Shown: piece after piece, positions 33,066-41,929 of the stretch
Layout: each line of letters starts with the position of its first letter
Numbering within the stretch: position 1 is the stretch's first letter
Notes under the pieces: generated by a model
Told to the model about the DNA's origin: nothing
Seen by the model: only the letters and a program-made list of their open reading frames with translations
Databases searched by the model: none
Translations under genes and position numbers: made by a program
Origin: Streptomyces sp. BK208
Lineage (GTDB): Bacteria; Actinomycetota; Actinomycetes; Streptomycetales; Streptomycetaceae
Reading direction: 5' to 3'
DNA: 64,000 nt
NCBI RefSeq assembly: GCF_004364245.1
Contig: NZ_SOAV01000011.1
Coordinates: forward strand, 62,001 to 126,000

Positions 33066-33964
33066 GCGCGGGCTCCGTCACGGGTCGCGCCGTCGAGTAC
33101 GGCGAGCACGTGCCGTGCGGTCTCGGTCGGCGTGCTCCCGACCCGTACCCCGGCCGCTTCCAGTGCTTCCTTCTTGGCCCGGGCGGTGCCCGAGGAGCCG
33201 GACACGATGGCGCCGGCGTGTCCCATGGTCCTGCCCTCGGGCGCGGTGAACCCGGCGATGTAGCCGACGACCGGCTTGGTGACGTGTGCGCGGATGTGGG
33301 CCGCGGCGCGTTCCTCCGCGTCGCCGCCGATCTCGCCGATGAGGACGATCAGTTCGGTGTCGGGGTCGTCCTGGAAGGCGGTGAGGCAGTCGATGTGGCT
33401 GGTTCCTGTGACGGGGTCGCCGCCGATGCCGACGCAGGTGGAGAAGCCGATGTCGCGCAGTTCGTACATGAGCTGGTAGGTGAGGGTGCCCGACTTGGAG
33501 ACGAGGCCGATACGGCCGGGCTTCGCGATGTCGGGCGGGATGATGCCCGCGTTGGACCGGCCGGGGCTGATCAGGCCCGGGCAGTTGGGGCCGATGACGC
33601 GGGTGCCCCTGGACCTGGCGTGGGCGGTGAGGGCGACGGCGTCGTGGACCGGGATGCCCTCGGTGATGACGACGGCGAGGCCGATGCCGGCGTCGGCGGC
33701 CTCGACGACCGCGGCCTTGGCGAAGGCGGGCGGCACGAAGACGACGGTGACGTCGGCGCCGGTGCGCTCGACGCCCTCGCGGACCGATCCGAAGACCGGG
33801 ACGGTGCGGAGGCCGAAGTCGACCGTGCGGCCGGCCTTGCGCGGGTTGACGCCGCCGACGACGTCGGTGCCCGCGGCCAGCATCCGGCGGGTGTGTTTCA
33901 TGCCCTCGGCACCGGTCATGCCCTGGACGAGGACCTTGCTCTCCTCGGTGAGGTAGATCGCCAT
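33062..33964 (-). CDS. Succinyl-CoA synthetase alpha-like CoA ligase subunit
   Basis: The 300-residue protein has the N-terminal CoA-binding Rossmann domain (VLVQGMTGAEGMKHTRRMLAAG), the ligase domain ISPGRSNAGI, SKSGTLTYQL and GIGGDPVTGTSHID, and the phosphohistidine loop GRTMGHAGAIVSG. It forms the ADP-forming ligase with the upstream beta-like gene (gap 14 nt). Because it lies in an oxalate-type locus and not with TCA genes, it may act on another dicarboxylate (oxalate, malate or similar). It is probably a paralogue of the housekeeping sucD. Confidence 0.88.
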   Translation of the reverse strand: MAIYLTEESKVLVQGMTGAEGMKHTRRMLAAGTDVVGGVNPRKAGRTVDFGLRTVPVFGSVREGVERTGADVTVVFVPPAFAKAAVVEAADAGIGLAVVITEGIPVHDAVALTAHARSRGTRVIGPNCPGLISPGRSNAGIIPPDIAKPGRIGLVSKSGTLTYQLMYELRDIGFSTCVGIGGDPVTGTSHIDCLTAFQDDPDTELIVLIGEIGGDAEERAAAHIRAHVTKPVVGYIAGFTAPEGRTMGHAGAIVSGSSGTARAKKEALEAAGVRVGSTPTETARHVLAVLDGATRDGARA

Positions 33965-33978
33965 GTCGTCCTGTCTCC

Positions 33979-35121
33979 TCATTCGGCGGCGGATGCCGCG
34001 GTGGCGAGCCGGGCGGCACGGTGGGCGGCGCCGTCCATGGTGGTGGCCTGTTCGACCAGGGGGTGCGCACGTGCCGCGAGCAGGGCCCGGCCCCGGGCGG
34101 CGTTGTTCCCGTCGAGGCGTACGACGAGCGGCTTGGTCGGCCGGACCTCCTCCAGGGCCCGGACGATGCCGTCGGCGACCGCGTCGCAGGCGGTGATGCC
34201 GCCGAAGACGTTGACGAGGACGGACTTCACGCCGGGGTCGGAGAGGACGACCGACAGCCCGTCGGCCATGACCCGGGCGGAGGCGCCGCCGCCGATGTCG
34301 AGGAAGTTGGCGGGACGGGCGCCGCAGCCGGCGACCACGTCCAGCGTCGACATGACCAGCCCGGCGCCGTTCCCGATGACGCCGACCTCGCCGTCGAGCT
34401 TCACGTAGTTGAGGCCCCGGGCGGCGGCACGGGCCTCCAGGGAGTCGGCGGAGGCCGGCCGCTCGTCGCACCGGCGGGCCTGGCGGAAACGGGCGTTGTC
34501 GTCGAGGGTGACCTTGCCGTCGAGCGCGACGATCCGGCCGTCGACCGTTGCGACCAGCGGGTTGACCTCGACCAGCAGGGCGTCCTCGCGGACCAGCACG
34601 TCCCACAGCCGCACCAGGGTGTCGACGGTCTGCGGAGGCAGTCCGGCGGCGTCGGCGATGCGCACCGCGGCGGCCGTGTGCACCCCCGCTGCGGGGTCGA
34701 CGGGGATGCGCGCCACGGCCTCGGGCCGCCGGACGGCCGCCTCCTCGATCTCCATGCCCCCTTCCGCGGAGGCGATGGCCAGGAAACCCCCGGACGCACG
34801 GTCGAGGACGTAGGAGACATAGAACTCCCGCTCGATGTCGCAGGGTTCGGCGAGCATGACGGTGCGGACCGTGTGGCCCTTGATGTCCATGCCGAGGATG
34901 TGCCGTGCCGCCTCCTCGGCCTCGGCGGGATCGGCGGCGAGCCGCACGCCTCCCGCCTTGCCCCGTCCGCCGGTCTTCACCTGCGCCTTCACGACGGCGC
35001 GTCCGCCGAGTGCGCGGGCGATGCCGCGGGCCCGTTCGGGCGAGTCGGTGATCTCGGCCCTCGGCACCACGATGCCGTGTTCCTCGAAGAGTTCCCTTGC
35101 CTGGTGTTCGTACAGGTCCAT
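33979..35121 (-). CDS. Succinyl-CoA synthetase beta-like CoA ligase subunit
   Basis: The 380-residue protein begins MDLYEHQARELFEEHGI, the classical SucC N-terminus, with an ATP-grasp domain (AVVKAQVKTGGRGKAGGVRLA, LLVEVNPLV, ALDGKVTLDDNA) and a C-terminal ligase domain (LNYVKLDGEVGVIGNGAGL, FLDIGGGA, VFGGITACDAVADGI). AGGAG lies 5 nt before the ATG at 35121. It is the first gene of the minus arm and is divergent from the oxalyl-CoA decarboxylase-like gene. Substrate preference cannot be read from sequence. Confidence 0.88.
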   Translation of the reverse strand: MDLYEHQARELFEEHGIVVPRAEITDSPERARGIARALGGRAVVKAQVKTGGRGKAGGVRLAADPAEAEEAARHILGMDIKGHTVRTVMLAEPCDIEREFYVSYVLDRASGGFLAIASAEGGMEIEEAAVRRPEAVARIPVDPAAGVHTAAAVRIADAAGLPPQTVDTLVRLWDVLVREDALLVEVNPLVATVDGRIVALDGKVTLDDNARFRQARRCDERPASADSLEARAAARGLNYVKLDGEVGVIGNGAGLVMSTLDVVAGCGARPANFLDIGGGASARVMADGLSVVLSDPGVKSVLVNVFGGITACDAVADGIVRALEEVRPTKPLVVRLDGNNAARGRALLAARAHPLVEQATTMDGAAHRAARLATAASAAE

Positions 35122-35189
35122 TTCGGCTCCTGACTGAAAGTGCCGTACGCCCCCTGGACACCACCCACCGGATGCGGGATAACAAGCTT

Positions 35190-35213
35190 CATACAGTATT
35201 CGTCGACTGTATG
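35190..35213. promoter_or_regulatory. Operator between the two arms of the oxalate-type locus
   Basis: Perfect 8-bp arms CATACAGT and ACTGTATG flank an 8-nt spacer. The site lies 69 nt upstream of the SucC-like gene and 52 nt upstream of the decarboxylase-like gene, in AT-richer DNA. It probably binds a dimeric regulator that controls both arms. Confidence 0.65.
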
Positions 35214-35264
35214 CAATGTACCGCGAGAGCGCCCCAACCCCTCGTGAAGGGACAGGACTTCGCC

Positions 35265-36947
35265 ATGCCCGACGACACACAGGACGTCATCTCCGGCGGC
35301 CACCTCGTTGCCAAGGCACTCAAGGCAGAGGGGGTCGACCGCATCTACACGCTGTGCGGCGGCCACATCATCGACATCTACGACGGCTGCGTCGACGAGG
35401 GCATCGAGGTCGTCGACGTACGCCACGAGCAGGTCGCCGCGCACGCCGCCGACGGCTACGCCCGGATCACCGGCAAGCCCGGCTGCGCGGTGGTCACCGC
35501 GGGGCCGGGGACGACCGACGCCGTCACCGGGGTCGCCAACGCCTTCCGCGCCGAGTCGCCGATGCTGCTGATCGGCGGTCAGGGAGCGCACAGTCAGCAC
35601 AAGATGGGGTCACTGCAGGATCTGCCGCACGTCGACATGATGACGCCGATCACCAAGTTCGCGGCGACCGTACCGGACACGGCGCGGGCGGCGGACATGG
35701 TGTCGATGGCGTTCCGCGAGTGCTACCACGGCGCGCCGGGGCCCTCCTTCCTGGAGATTCCCCGGGACGTGCTGGACGCCAAGGTGCCGGCCGACCGGGC
35801 GCGGGTCCCGCGGGCCGGGGCCTACCGGGCCTCCACCCGGTCGGCCGGGGACCCGGACGCCGTCGAGCGGCTCGCCGACCTGCTGGCGCACGCCGAGAAG
35901 CCGGCCATCCTGCTCGGCAGCCAGGTCTGGACGACCCGCGCGACCGAGGCCGCCGTCGAGCTGGTCCGCACGCTGAACGTCCCGGCGTACATGAACGGCG
36001 CGGGCCGCGGCACCCTGCCGCCCGGCGACCCGCACCACTTCCAGCTCTCGCGCCGCTACGCCTTCTCCCACGCCGACGTCATCGTGATCGTCGGCACGCC
36101 CTTCGACTTCCGCATGGGCTACGGCAAGCGGCTCTCCCCGGACGCGACCGTCGTGCAGATCGACCTCGACTACCGCACCGTCGGCAAGAACCGCGACATC
36201 GACCTGGGCATCGTCGGCGACGCGGGGCTGGTGCTGAAGTCGGTGAGCGAGGCGGCGTCCGGGCGGATCGACGGGGGTGCGTCCAAGCGCAAGGAATGGC
36301 TGGACGAGCTGCGCGCGGCCGAGCAGACGGCGCTGGACAAGCGGCTGCCGCAGCTCAGGTCGGACGCCTCGCCCATCCATCCGTACCGGCTGGTCAGCGA
36401 GATCAACGACTTCCTCACCGAGGACTCGGTCTACATCGGTGACGGCGGCGACATCGTCACCTTCTCCGGGCAGGTCGTGCAGCCCAAGTCGCCGGGCCAC
36501 TGGATGGACCCGGGACCGCTGGGCACGCTCGGCGTGGGCGTGCCCTTCGTGCTGGCCGCCAAGCAGGCGCGGCCCGACAAGGAGGTCGTCGCCCTCTTCG
36601 GGGACGGCGCCTTCTCGCTCACCGGCTGGGACTTCGAGACCCTGGTCCGCTACGACCTCCCCTTCGTCGGCATCGTCGGCAACAACTCCTCGATGAACCA
36701 GATCCGCTACGGCCAGGCCGCCAAGTACGGCAAGGAGCGCGAGCGGGTCGGCAACACCCTCGGCGACGTCCCGTACGACGAGTTCGCGCGGATGCTGGGC
36801 GGTCACGGCGAGGAGGTCCGCGACCCCGCCGACATCGGCCCGGCGCTGCGCCGCGCGCGCGAGTCCGGCAAGCCGTCCCTGGTCAACGTCTGGGTCGACC
36901 CGGACGCGTACGCCCCCGGAACCATGAACCAGACGATGTACAAGTGA
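35265..36947 (+). CDS. Thiamine-diphosphate enzyme, probable oxalyl-CoA decarboxylase
   Basis: The 560-residue protein has the three ThDP-enzyme domains. The N-terminal domain carries the activating Glu in VRHEQVAAHAADGYAR, and a Rossmann-like middle follows. The C-terminal ThDP-binding motif runs from GDGAFSLTGWDFETL to GIVGNNSSMNQ. On sequence alone it could be an acetolactate-synthase-like or 2-hydroxyacyl-CoA lyase enzyme. The formyl-CoA transferase 11 nt downstream and the OFA transporter make oxalyl-CoA to formyl-CoA plus CO2 the likeliest reaction. It would act in the cytoplasm as the carbon-releasing step of oxalate catabolism. I used the ATG at 35265. Confidence 0.7.
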   Translation: MPDDTQDVISGGHLVAKALKAEGVDRIYTLCGGHIIDIYDGCVDEGIEVVDVRHEQVAAHAADGYARITGKPGCAVVTAGPGTTDAVTGVANAFRAESPMLLIGGQGAHSQHKMGSLQDLPHVDMMTPITKFAATVPDTARAADMVSMAFRECYHGAPGPSFLEIPRDVLDAKVPADRARVPRAGAYRASTRSAGDPDAVERLADLLAHAEKPAILLGSQVWTTRATEAAVELVRTLNVPAYMNGAGRGTLPPGDPHHFQLSRRYAFSHADVIVIVGTPFDFRMGYGKRLSPDATVVQIDLDYRTVGKNRDIDLGIVGDAGLVLKSVSEAASGRIDGGASKRKEWLDELRAAEQTALDKRLPQLRSDASPIHPYRLVSEINDFLTEDSVYIGDGGDIVTFSGQVVQPKSPGHWMDPGPLGTLGVGVPFVLAAKQARPDKEVVALFGDGAFSLTGWDFETLVRYDLPFVGIVGNNSSMNQIRYGQAAKYGKERERVGNTLGDVPYDEFARMLGGHGEEVRDPADIGPALRRARESGKPSLVNVWVDPDAYAPGTMNQTMYK

Positions 36948-36958
36948 GGTGAAGCCCC

Positions 36959-38191
36959 ATGACAGCGAAGGCTCTCGAGGGCATCCGCGTCCTGGACATG
37001 ACGCATGTGCAGTCCGGTCCTTCGGCGACCCAGCTGCTCGCCTGGCTCGGCGCGGACGTCGTGAAACTGGAGGCGCCGAGCGGTGACATCACGCGCGGGC
37101 AGCTGCGCGATCTGCCGGACGTCGACTCCCTCTACTTCACGATGCTCAACTGCAACAAGCGGAGCATCACCCTCAACACCAAGACCGACCGCGGCAAGGA
37201 GATCCTCACCGAGCTGATCCGGCGCTCGGACGTCATGGTCGAGAACTTCGGACCGGGCGCGGTCGACCGGATGGGATTCACCTGGGACCGCGTCAAGGAG
37301 ATCAATCCACGGATCGTCTATGCCTCCATCAAGGGGTTCGGCGAGGGCCCGTACACCGCGTTCAAGGCGTACGAGGTCGTCGCCCAGGCCATGGGCGGAT
37401 CGATGTCCACCACAGGATTCGAGGACGGGCCGCCGCTGGCGACGGGAGCCCAGATCGGGGACTCGGGCACGGGCGTCCACGTCGTGGCGGGCATCCTCGC
37501 CGCCCTCTACCAGCGGGAGCACACCGGACGCGGACAGCGGGTGAACGTGGCCATGCAGCACGCGGTGCTCAACCTCTGCCGGGTGAAGCTGCGCGACCAG
37601 CAGCGCCTGAGCCATGGTCCACTCGCCGAATATCCCAACGAGGACTTCGGCGACGAGGTTCCCAGGTCCGGCAACGCGTCCGGCGGCGGCCAGCCGGGGT
37701 GGGCGGTCAAGTGCGCGCCGGGCGGCCCGAACGACTACGTGTACGTCATCGTCCAGCCCGTCGGCTGGCGGCCGCTGAGCGGGCTGATCGGCCGGCCCGA
37801 ACTGGCGGACGACCCCGAGTGGGCGACGCCGCACGCCAGGCTGCCGAAGCTGAACAAGATGTTCCAGCTGATCGAGGAGTGGTCGTCCACCCTGCCCAAG
37901 TGGGAGGTGCTGGAGCGGCTGAACGCCCACAACATCCCGTGCGGGCCGATCCTGTCCACGAGGGAGATCATCGAGGACGCCTCGCTGGCCGCCAACGAGA
38001 TGGTCGTCACCGTGCCGCATCCCGAGCGGGGCGAGTTCGTGACCGTGGGCAGCCCGCTCAAGCTCTCCGACTCCCCCGTGCGGGTGACCAGTTCACCGCT
38101 GCTGGGCGAGCACAACGAGGAGGTCTACGTCGGCGAGCTGGGTCTCGGTGACGAGGAACTGCGGCTGCTCAAGTCGAACGGGGTGATCTGA
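36959..38191 (+). CDS. frc: Formyl-CoA:oxalate CoA-transferase
   Basis: This 410-residue class III CoA-transferase closely follows the known Frc sequence. It has GIRVLDMTHVQSGPSATQ, DSLYFTMLNCNKRSI, DVMVENFGPGAVDRMGFTW, the catalytic Asp in GAQIGDSGTGVH, VLNLCRVKLRDQQRL and the glycine loop GNASGGGQPGW. It moves CoA from formyl-CoA to oxalate, giving formate and oxalyl-CoA for the upstream decarboxylase. GAGGTGA lies before the ATG. The match extends over the whole length. Confidence 0.93.
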   Translation: MTAKALEGIRVLDMTHVQSGPSATQLLAWLGADVVKLEAPSGDITRGQLRDLPDVDSLYFTMLNCNKRSITLNTKTDRGKEILTELIRRSDVMVENFGPGAVDRMGFTWDRVKEINPRIVYASIKGFGEGPYTAFKAYEVVAQAMGGSMSTTGFEDGPPLATGAQIGDSGTGVHVVAGILAALYQREHTGRGQRVNVAMQHAVLNLCRVKLRDQQRLSHGPLAEYPNEDFGDEVPRSGNASGGGQPGWAVKCAPGGPNDYVYVIVQPVGWRPLSGLIGRPELADDPEWATPHARLPKLNKMFQLIEEWSSTLPKWEVLERLNAHNIPCGPILSTREIIEDASLAANEMVVTVPHPERGEFVTVGSPLKLSDSPVRVTSSPLLGEHNEEVYVGELGLGDEELRLLKSNGVI

Positions 38192-38192
38192 C

Positions 38193-40340
38193 GTGATGGC
38201 CGAGGACCGCCTGGCGCGGGTGCGCGCTCTCCTGGACGCCGTACGGGCCGAGGGGCGCACGGCGCTCACCGCTCCCGAGGGCAAGGTGCTCGCCGACGCC
38301 TACGGGATCGCGGTACCCGGCGAGGAGCTGGCGCGGGACGTCGACGAGGCGGTGGCGTGCGCGGCGCGGTTCGGCGGCCCCGTGGTGATGAAGATCGTGT
38401 CGCCGGACATCCTGCACAAGACCGACGCCGGCGGTGTGGTCGTCGGGGTGGAGGGCGCCGCGGACGTGCGGGCGGCGTTCTGCCGGATCGTGGACAACGC
38501 GCGCGCGTACGACGCCTCCGCGCGGATCGAGGGCGTGCAGGTGCAGGAGCTGCTGCCGCGCGGGCAGGAGGTCATCGTCGGGGCGGTCTCCGACCCGACC
38601 TTCGGGAAGGTGGTGGCCTTCGGCCTCGGCGGGGTGCTGGTCGAGGTGCTCAAGGACGTGACCTTCCGGCTGGCGCCCGTGGACGCCGGCGAGGCGCTGT
38701 CCATGCTGGACTCGATCCGGGCGGCCGAGGTGCTGCGCGGGGTGCGCGGGCAGGCCGGGGTGGACCGGTGGGCGGTGGCGGAGCAGATCCGCCGGGTCTC
38801 CGTGCTCGTCTCGGACTTCCCGGAGATCGCCGAGGTCGACCTCAATCCGGTGATCGCCACGCCCGAGGGGGCGGTCGCCGCCGACATCCGGGTGATCCTG
38901 GCGACCGACGCGCCGAAGGAACGCCGCCGGTACACGCACGAGGAGATCCTCACCTCGATGCGCCGCCTGATGCAGCCCTCCTCGGTCGCCGTGATCGGCG
39001 CCTCCAACGAGGCCGGCAAGATCGGCAACTCGGTGATGCGCAACCTCGTCGACGGCGGCTTCGCGGGCGAGATCCATCCGGTGAACCCCAAGGCCGATGA
39101 CATCTTGGGCCGCAAGGCGTACAAGAGTGTCACCGACGTTCCCGGTGAGGTGGATGTGGCGGTCTTCGCGATCCCCGCGCGGTTCGTGGCGGCAGCGCTT
39201 GAGGAGGTGGGGCGCAAGCGCGTCCCCAACGCCGTACTCATCCCCTCCGGCTTCGCCGAGACCGGTGAGCAGGCGCTCCAGGACGAGATCGTGGCCGTCG
39301 CCGAGCGGCACGGGGTGCGGCTGCTCGGGCCGAACATCTACGGCTACTACTCGACCTGGCAGGACCTGTGTGCCACGTTCTGCACGCCGTACGACGTCAA
39401 GGGCGGCGTGGCGCTGACCTCGCAGTCGGGCGGCATCGGGATGGCCGTCCTCGGCTTCGCGCGGGCCACGAAGACCGGCGTGTCGGCGATCGTCGGCCTC
39501 GGCAACAAGGCGGACCTGGACGAGGACGACCTGCTGACCTGGTTCGGCGAGGACCCGCACACCGAGTGCATCGCGATGCACCTGGAGGACCTCAAGGACG
39601 GCCGTGCCTTCGTCGAGGCCGCCCGGGCGACCGTGCCCAGGAAGCCGGTCGTGGTGCTGAAGGCCGGGCGTACCGCGGCGGGCGCGAAGGCCGCCGGATC
39701 GCACACCGGGGCGCTGGCCGGGGACGACGCCGTGTACGACGACGTCCTCCGGCAGGCCGGCGTCATCCGGGCGCCGGGGCTGAACGAGATGCTGGAGTAC
39801 GCGCGCGCGTTGCCGGTGCTCCCCGCTCCCCGGGGCGACAACGTCGTCATCATCACCGGCGCCGGCGGCAGCGGGGTCCTGCTCTCCGACGCGGTCATGG
39901 ACAACGGGCTGTCGCTCATGGAGATACCGCCCGACCTGGACACGGCGTTCCGCGCTTTCATCCCGCCCTTCGGTGCGGCGGGCAACCCGGTGGACATCAC
40001 CGGGGGCGAGCCGCCGTCGACGTACGAGGCGACGATCCGGCTCGGGCTGGAGGATCCGCGCATCCACGCCCTGGTCCTCGGCTACTGGCACACCATCGTC
40101 ACGCCGCCCATGGTGTTCGCCGAACTCACCGCGCGCGTGGTGGCCGAGTTCCGGGAGCGCGGCGTCGAGAAGCCGGTGGTGGCCTCTCTCGCGGGCGACG
40201 TGGAGGTGGAGGAGGCGTGCCAGTACCTCTTCGAACGCGGAGTCGTGGCGTACCCGTACACGACGGAGAAACCGGTGGCCGTGCTGGGCGCCAAGTACCG
40301 GTGGGCGCGGGCCGCGGGGTTGTTGGGGGGCGGTTCATGA
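38193..40340 (+). CDS. Fused ADP-forming acyl-CoA synthetase
   Basis: The 715-residue protein starts 1 nt after the frc stop (GTG 38193 or ATG 38196). The ATP-grasp (beta-like) domain comes first (about 1-240, VVMKIVSPDILHKTDAGGVV). The CoA-binding domain follows (from about 265, VAVIGASNEAGKIGNSV), and then the ligase domains with the phosphohistidine loop GSHTGALAGDD. Many fused enzymes have the CoA-binding part first, so this is the inverted arrangement. It probably activates oxalate or formate, or recovers ATP from an acyl-CoA, to prime the Frc/decarboxylase cycle. The substrate is an inference. Confidence 0.85.
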   Translation: MMAEDRLARVRALLDAVRAEGRTALTAPEGKVLADAYGIAVPGEELARDVDEAVACAARFGGPVVMKIVSPDILHKTDAGGVVVGVEGAADVRAAFCRIVDNARAYDASARIEGVQVQELLPRGQEVIVGAVSDPTFGKVVAFGLGGVLVEVLKDVTFRLAPVDAGEALSMLDSIRAAEVLRGVRGQAGVDRWAVAEQIRRVSVLVSDFPEIAEVDLNPVIATPEGAVAADIRVILATDAPKERRRYTHEEILTSMRRLMQPSSVAVIGASNEAGKIGNSVMRNLVDGGFAGEIHPVNPKADDILGRKAYKSVTDVPGEVDVAVFAIPARFVAAALEEVGRKRVPNAVLIPSGFAETGEQALQDEIVAVAERHGVRLLGPNIYGYYSTWQDLCATFCTPYDVKGGVALTSQSGGIGMAVLGFARATKTGVSAIVGLGNKADLDEDDLLTWFGEDPHTECIAMHLEDLKDGRAFVEAARATVPRKPVVVLKAGRTAAGAKAAGSHTGALAGDDAVYDDVLRQAGVIRAPGLNEMLEYARALPVLPAPRGDNVVIITGAGGSGVLLSDAVMDNGLSLMEIPPDLDTAFRAFIPPFGAAGNPVDITGGEPPSTYEATIRLGLEDPRIHALVLGYWHTIVTPPMVFAELTARVVAEFRERGVEKPVVASLAGDVEVEEACQYLFERGVVAYPYTTEKPVAVLGAKYRWARAAGLLGGGS

Positions 40341-40354
40341 CGTGAGACGGACGG

Positions 40355-40386
40355 GGCCGGCCGACGGGTGCGCGTCGGCCGGCCCG
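40355..40386 (+). terminator. Hairpin between the acyl-CoA ligase and transporter genes
   Basis: A perfect 12-bp stem, GGGCCGGCCGAC with its complement, encloses an 8-nt loop 15 nt after the ligase stop. It may separate transporter expression from the enzyme genes by attenuation or RNA processing. Confidence 0.55.
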
Positions 40387-40459
40387 GGACCCGCGCGCGC
40401 ACGGAAGGCATGGGACAGGGGGCGCTGGCCAGATCTTTCGACGCAAGGGGTGCAACGAC

Positions 40460-41839
40460 ATGACAACCACCGATGTCACACGGGTCGCCGGCTACCGGGA
40501 GGTGACCGACAGGAACGGGCGCGTCTACCGCGTGGGCGAGTCCGACATCGACATCATGGGGCGCAAGCGCAAGTGGATGGTGATCCTGCCCTGGATCGGC
40601 ATGATGGGTATCTCCTCCGCCGAGTACGCGTTCGCGTCCGCCGAGGACACGCTGCACGAGGCCCACCACTGGTCCAGCGGCAGCATCTACTGGATGATGA
40701 CCGCCTGGGTGTTCTGCCAGGCCGCGGTCGCCTTTCCGGCGGGGCGGCTGCGGGAGAGCGGCAGACTGCCGGCGCGCTGGGCGATGATGCTGGGCTCGGT
40801 CGGCACGCTGCTGGGTTATCTGTCGCTGGCGTACGCGCCGCACGTGGCGCTCGCCTTCGTCGGGTTCGGCGTGTTCAGCGGGATGGGCGCGGGCATGGTG
40901 TACGCGACCTGCGTCAACATGGTCGGCAAGTGGTACCCGGAACGCAGGGGCGGGAAGACCGGCTTCGTCAACGGCGGCTTCGCCTACGGTTCGGTGCCGT
41001 TCGTCTTCATCTTCCACGGCTACATGGACGGCTCCAACTTCCGCTGGGTGCTGGTCTCGGCGGGTCTCTTCCTCGCCGCCATGGTGGCGTTCGCCGGTTT
41101 CTGCTTCCGGGACCCGCCGAAGAACTGGTGGCCGGCCGCCGTCGACCCGCTGAACCCGCCGGCCGACCCGCGGGCCCGGCGTTCGCTGGAGAAGAACCCT
41201 CCGGCCGTCAGGCAGTACTCCCCGCTGGAGGCCTGGCGGACCGGCCGGGTGGCACTGATGTGGTTCTGCCTCGCCTGCACCTCCGGCGTGAACATCTTCG
41301 GTATCGCCTTCCAGGTCGACATCGGTGAGGAGGCGGGCTTCGCGGCCGGTGTCGTGGCCACCGCCATGTCGCTGAAGGCGATCGTCAACGGTACCGGGCG
41401 CGGCGTCATCGGCTGGCTCTCCGACCTGTACGGCCGCAAGCAGTGCCTGCTGTACGTGTGCGCGATCCTGGGCCTCGCCCAGTTCGGCATCATCCTGTCG
41501 GCGGAGATCAAGAACCTGCCGCTGTTCCTGGTCTTCTCCGCCGTCTCCGGTTTCGGCGGCGGCGCCATCTTCCCGATGTTCGCGGCGCTGACGGCGGACT
41601 ACTTCGGCGAGAACAACAACGCCGCCAACTACGGGATGGTCTACAGCTCCAAGCTCGTCTCCGGTCTGGGCGCGGGCATGGGTTCCGTGGTCGTCGCGGC
41701 GTGGGGCTACAACGGCGCCTACACCCTGGCGGGGTCCATCTCGATCTTCGCCGGGTTCGTGGCCCTGGGCCTGCGTCCGCCGGGTCGGCCCAAGGACAAG
41801 CGCATCACGCCCAACCCCCGTCCACTCGGCGAGGGATGA
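40460..41839 (+). CDS. OFA-family MFS oxalate/formate transporter
   Basis: The 459-residue protein has about 12 hydrophobic segments and the OFA-type start: a cytoplasmic N-terminus followed by MVILPWIGMMGISSAEYAF. It also has GFGVFSGMGAGMVYATCVNMVGKWYPERRGGKTGFVNGGFAYGS and the intracellular motif GWLSDLYGRK. Oxalate:formate antiporters of this family import oxalate and export formate, and the exchange contributes to proton-motive force. It is the last gene of the plus arm; AAGGGG precedes the ATG. The location next to frc strongly supports the substrate. Confidence 0.85.
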   Translation: MTTTDVTRVAGYREVTDRNGRVYRVGESDIDIMGRKRKWMVILPWIGMMGISSAEYAFASAEDTLHEAHHWSSGSIYWMMTAWVFCQAAVAFPAGRLRESGRLPARWAMMLGSVGTLLGYLSLAYAPHVALAFVGFGVFSGMGAGMVYATCVNMVGKWYPERRGGKTGFVNGGFAYGSVPFVFIFHGYMDGSNFRWVLVSAGLFLAAMVAFAGFCFRDPPKNWWPAAVDPLNPPADPRARRSLEKNPPAVRQYSPLEAWRTGRVALMWFCLACTSGVNIFGIAFQVDIGEEAGFAAGVVATAMSLKAIVNGTGRGVIGWLSDLYGRKQCLLYVCAILGLAQFGIILSAEIKNLPLFLVFSAVSGFGGGAIFPMFAALTADYFGENNNAANYGMVYSSKLVSGLGAGMGSVVVAAWGYNGAYTLAGSISIFAGFVALGLRPPGRPKDKRITPNPRPLGEG

Positions 41840-41870
41840 GCGAGGGGCGAGCCGACGCTGCCACCCCCGC

Positions 41871-41921
41871 ACGGACCGGGCGGCCCCTCCCGCAGCGCGC
41901 GGGAGGGGCCGCCCGGTCCGT
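41871..41921. terminator. Perfect 23-bp bidirectional terminator
   Basis: Arms 41871-41893 and 41899-41921 are exact reverse complements around a 5-nt loop, the strongest hairpin seen in the window. It lies between convergent genes (transporter and sugar isomerase-like). Confidence 0.85.
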
Positions 41922-41929
41922 GTCGCGGG

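Noticed and set aside
33062..35121. Housekeeping TCA-cycle sucCD
   Set aside because: The genes are true SucC/SucD relatives, but they are divergent from frc and coupled to an aldehyde dehydrogenase with a shared operator, so a dedicated catabolic paralogue is more likely.
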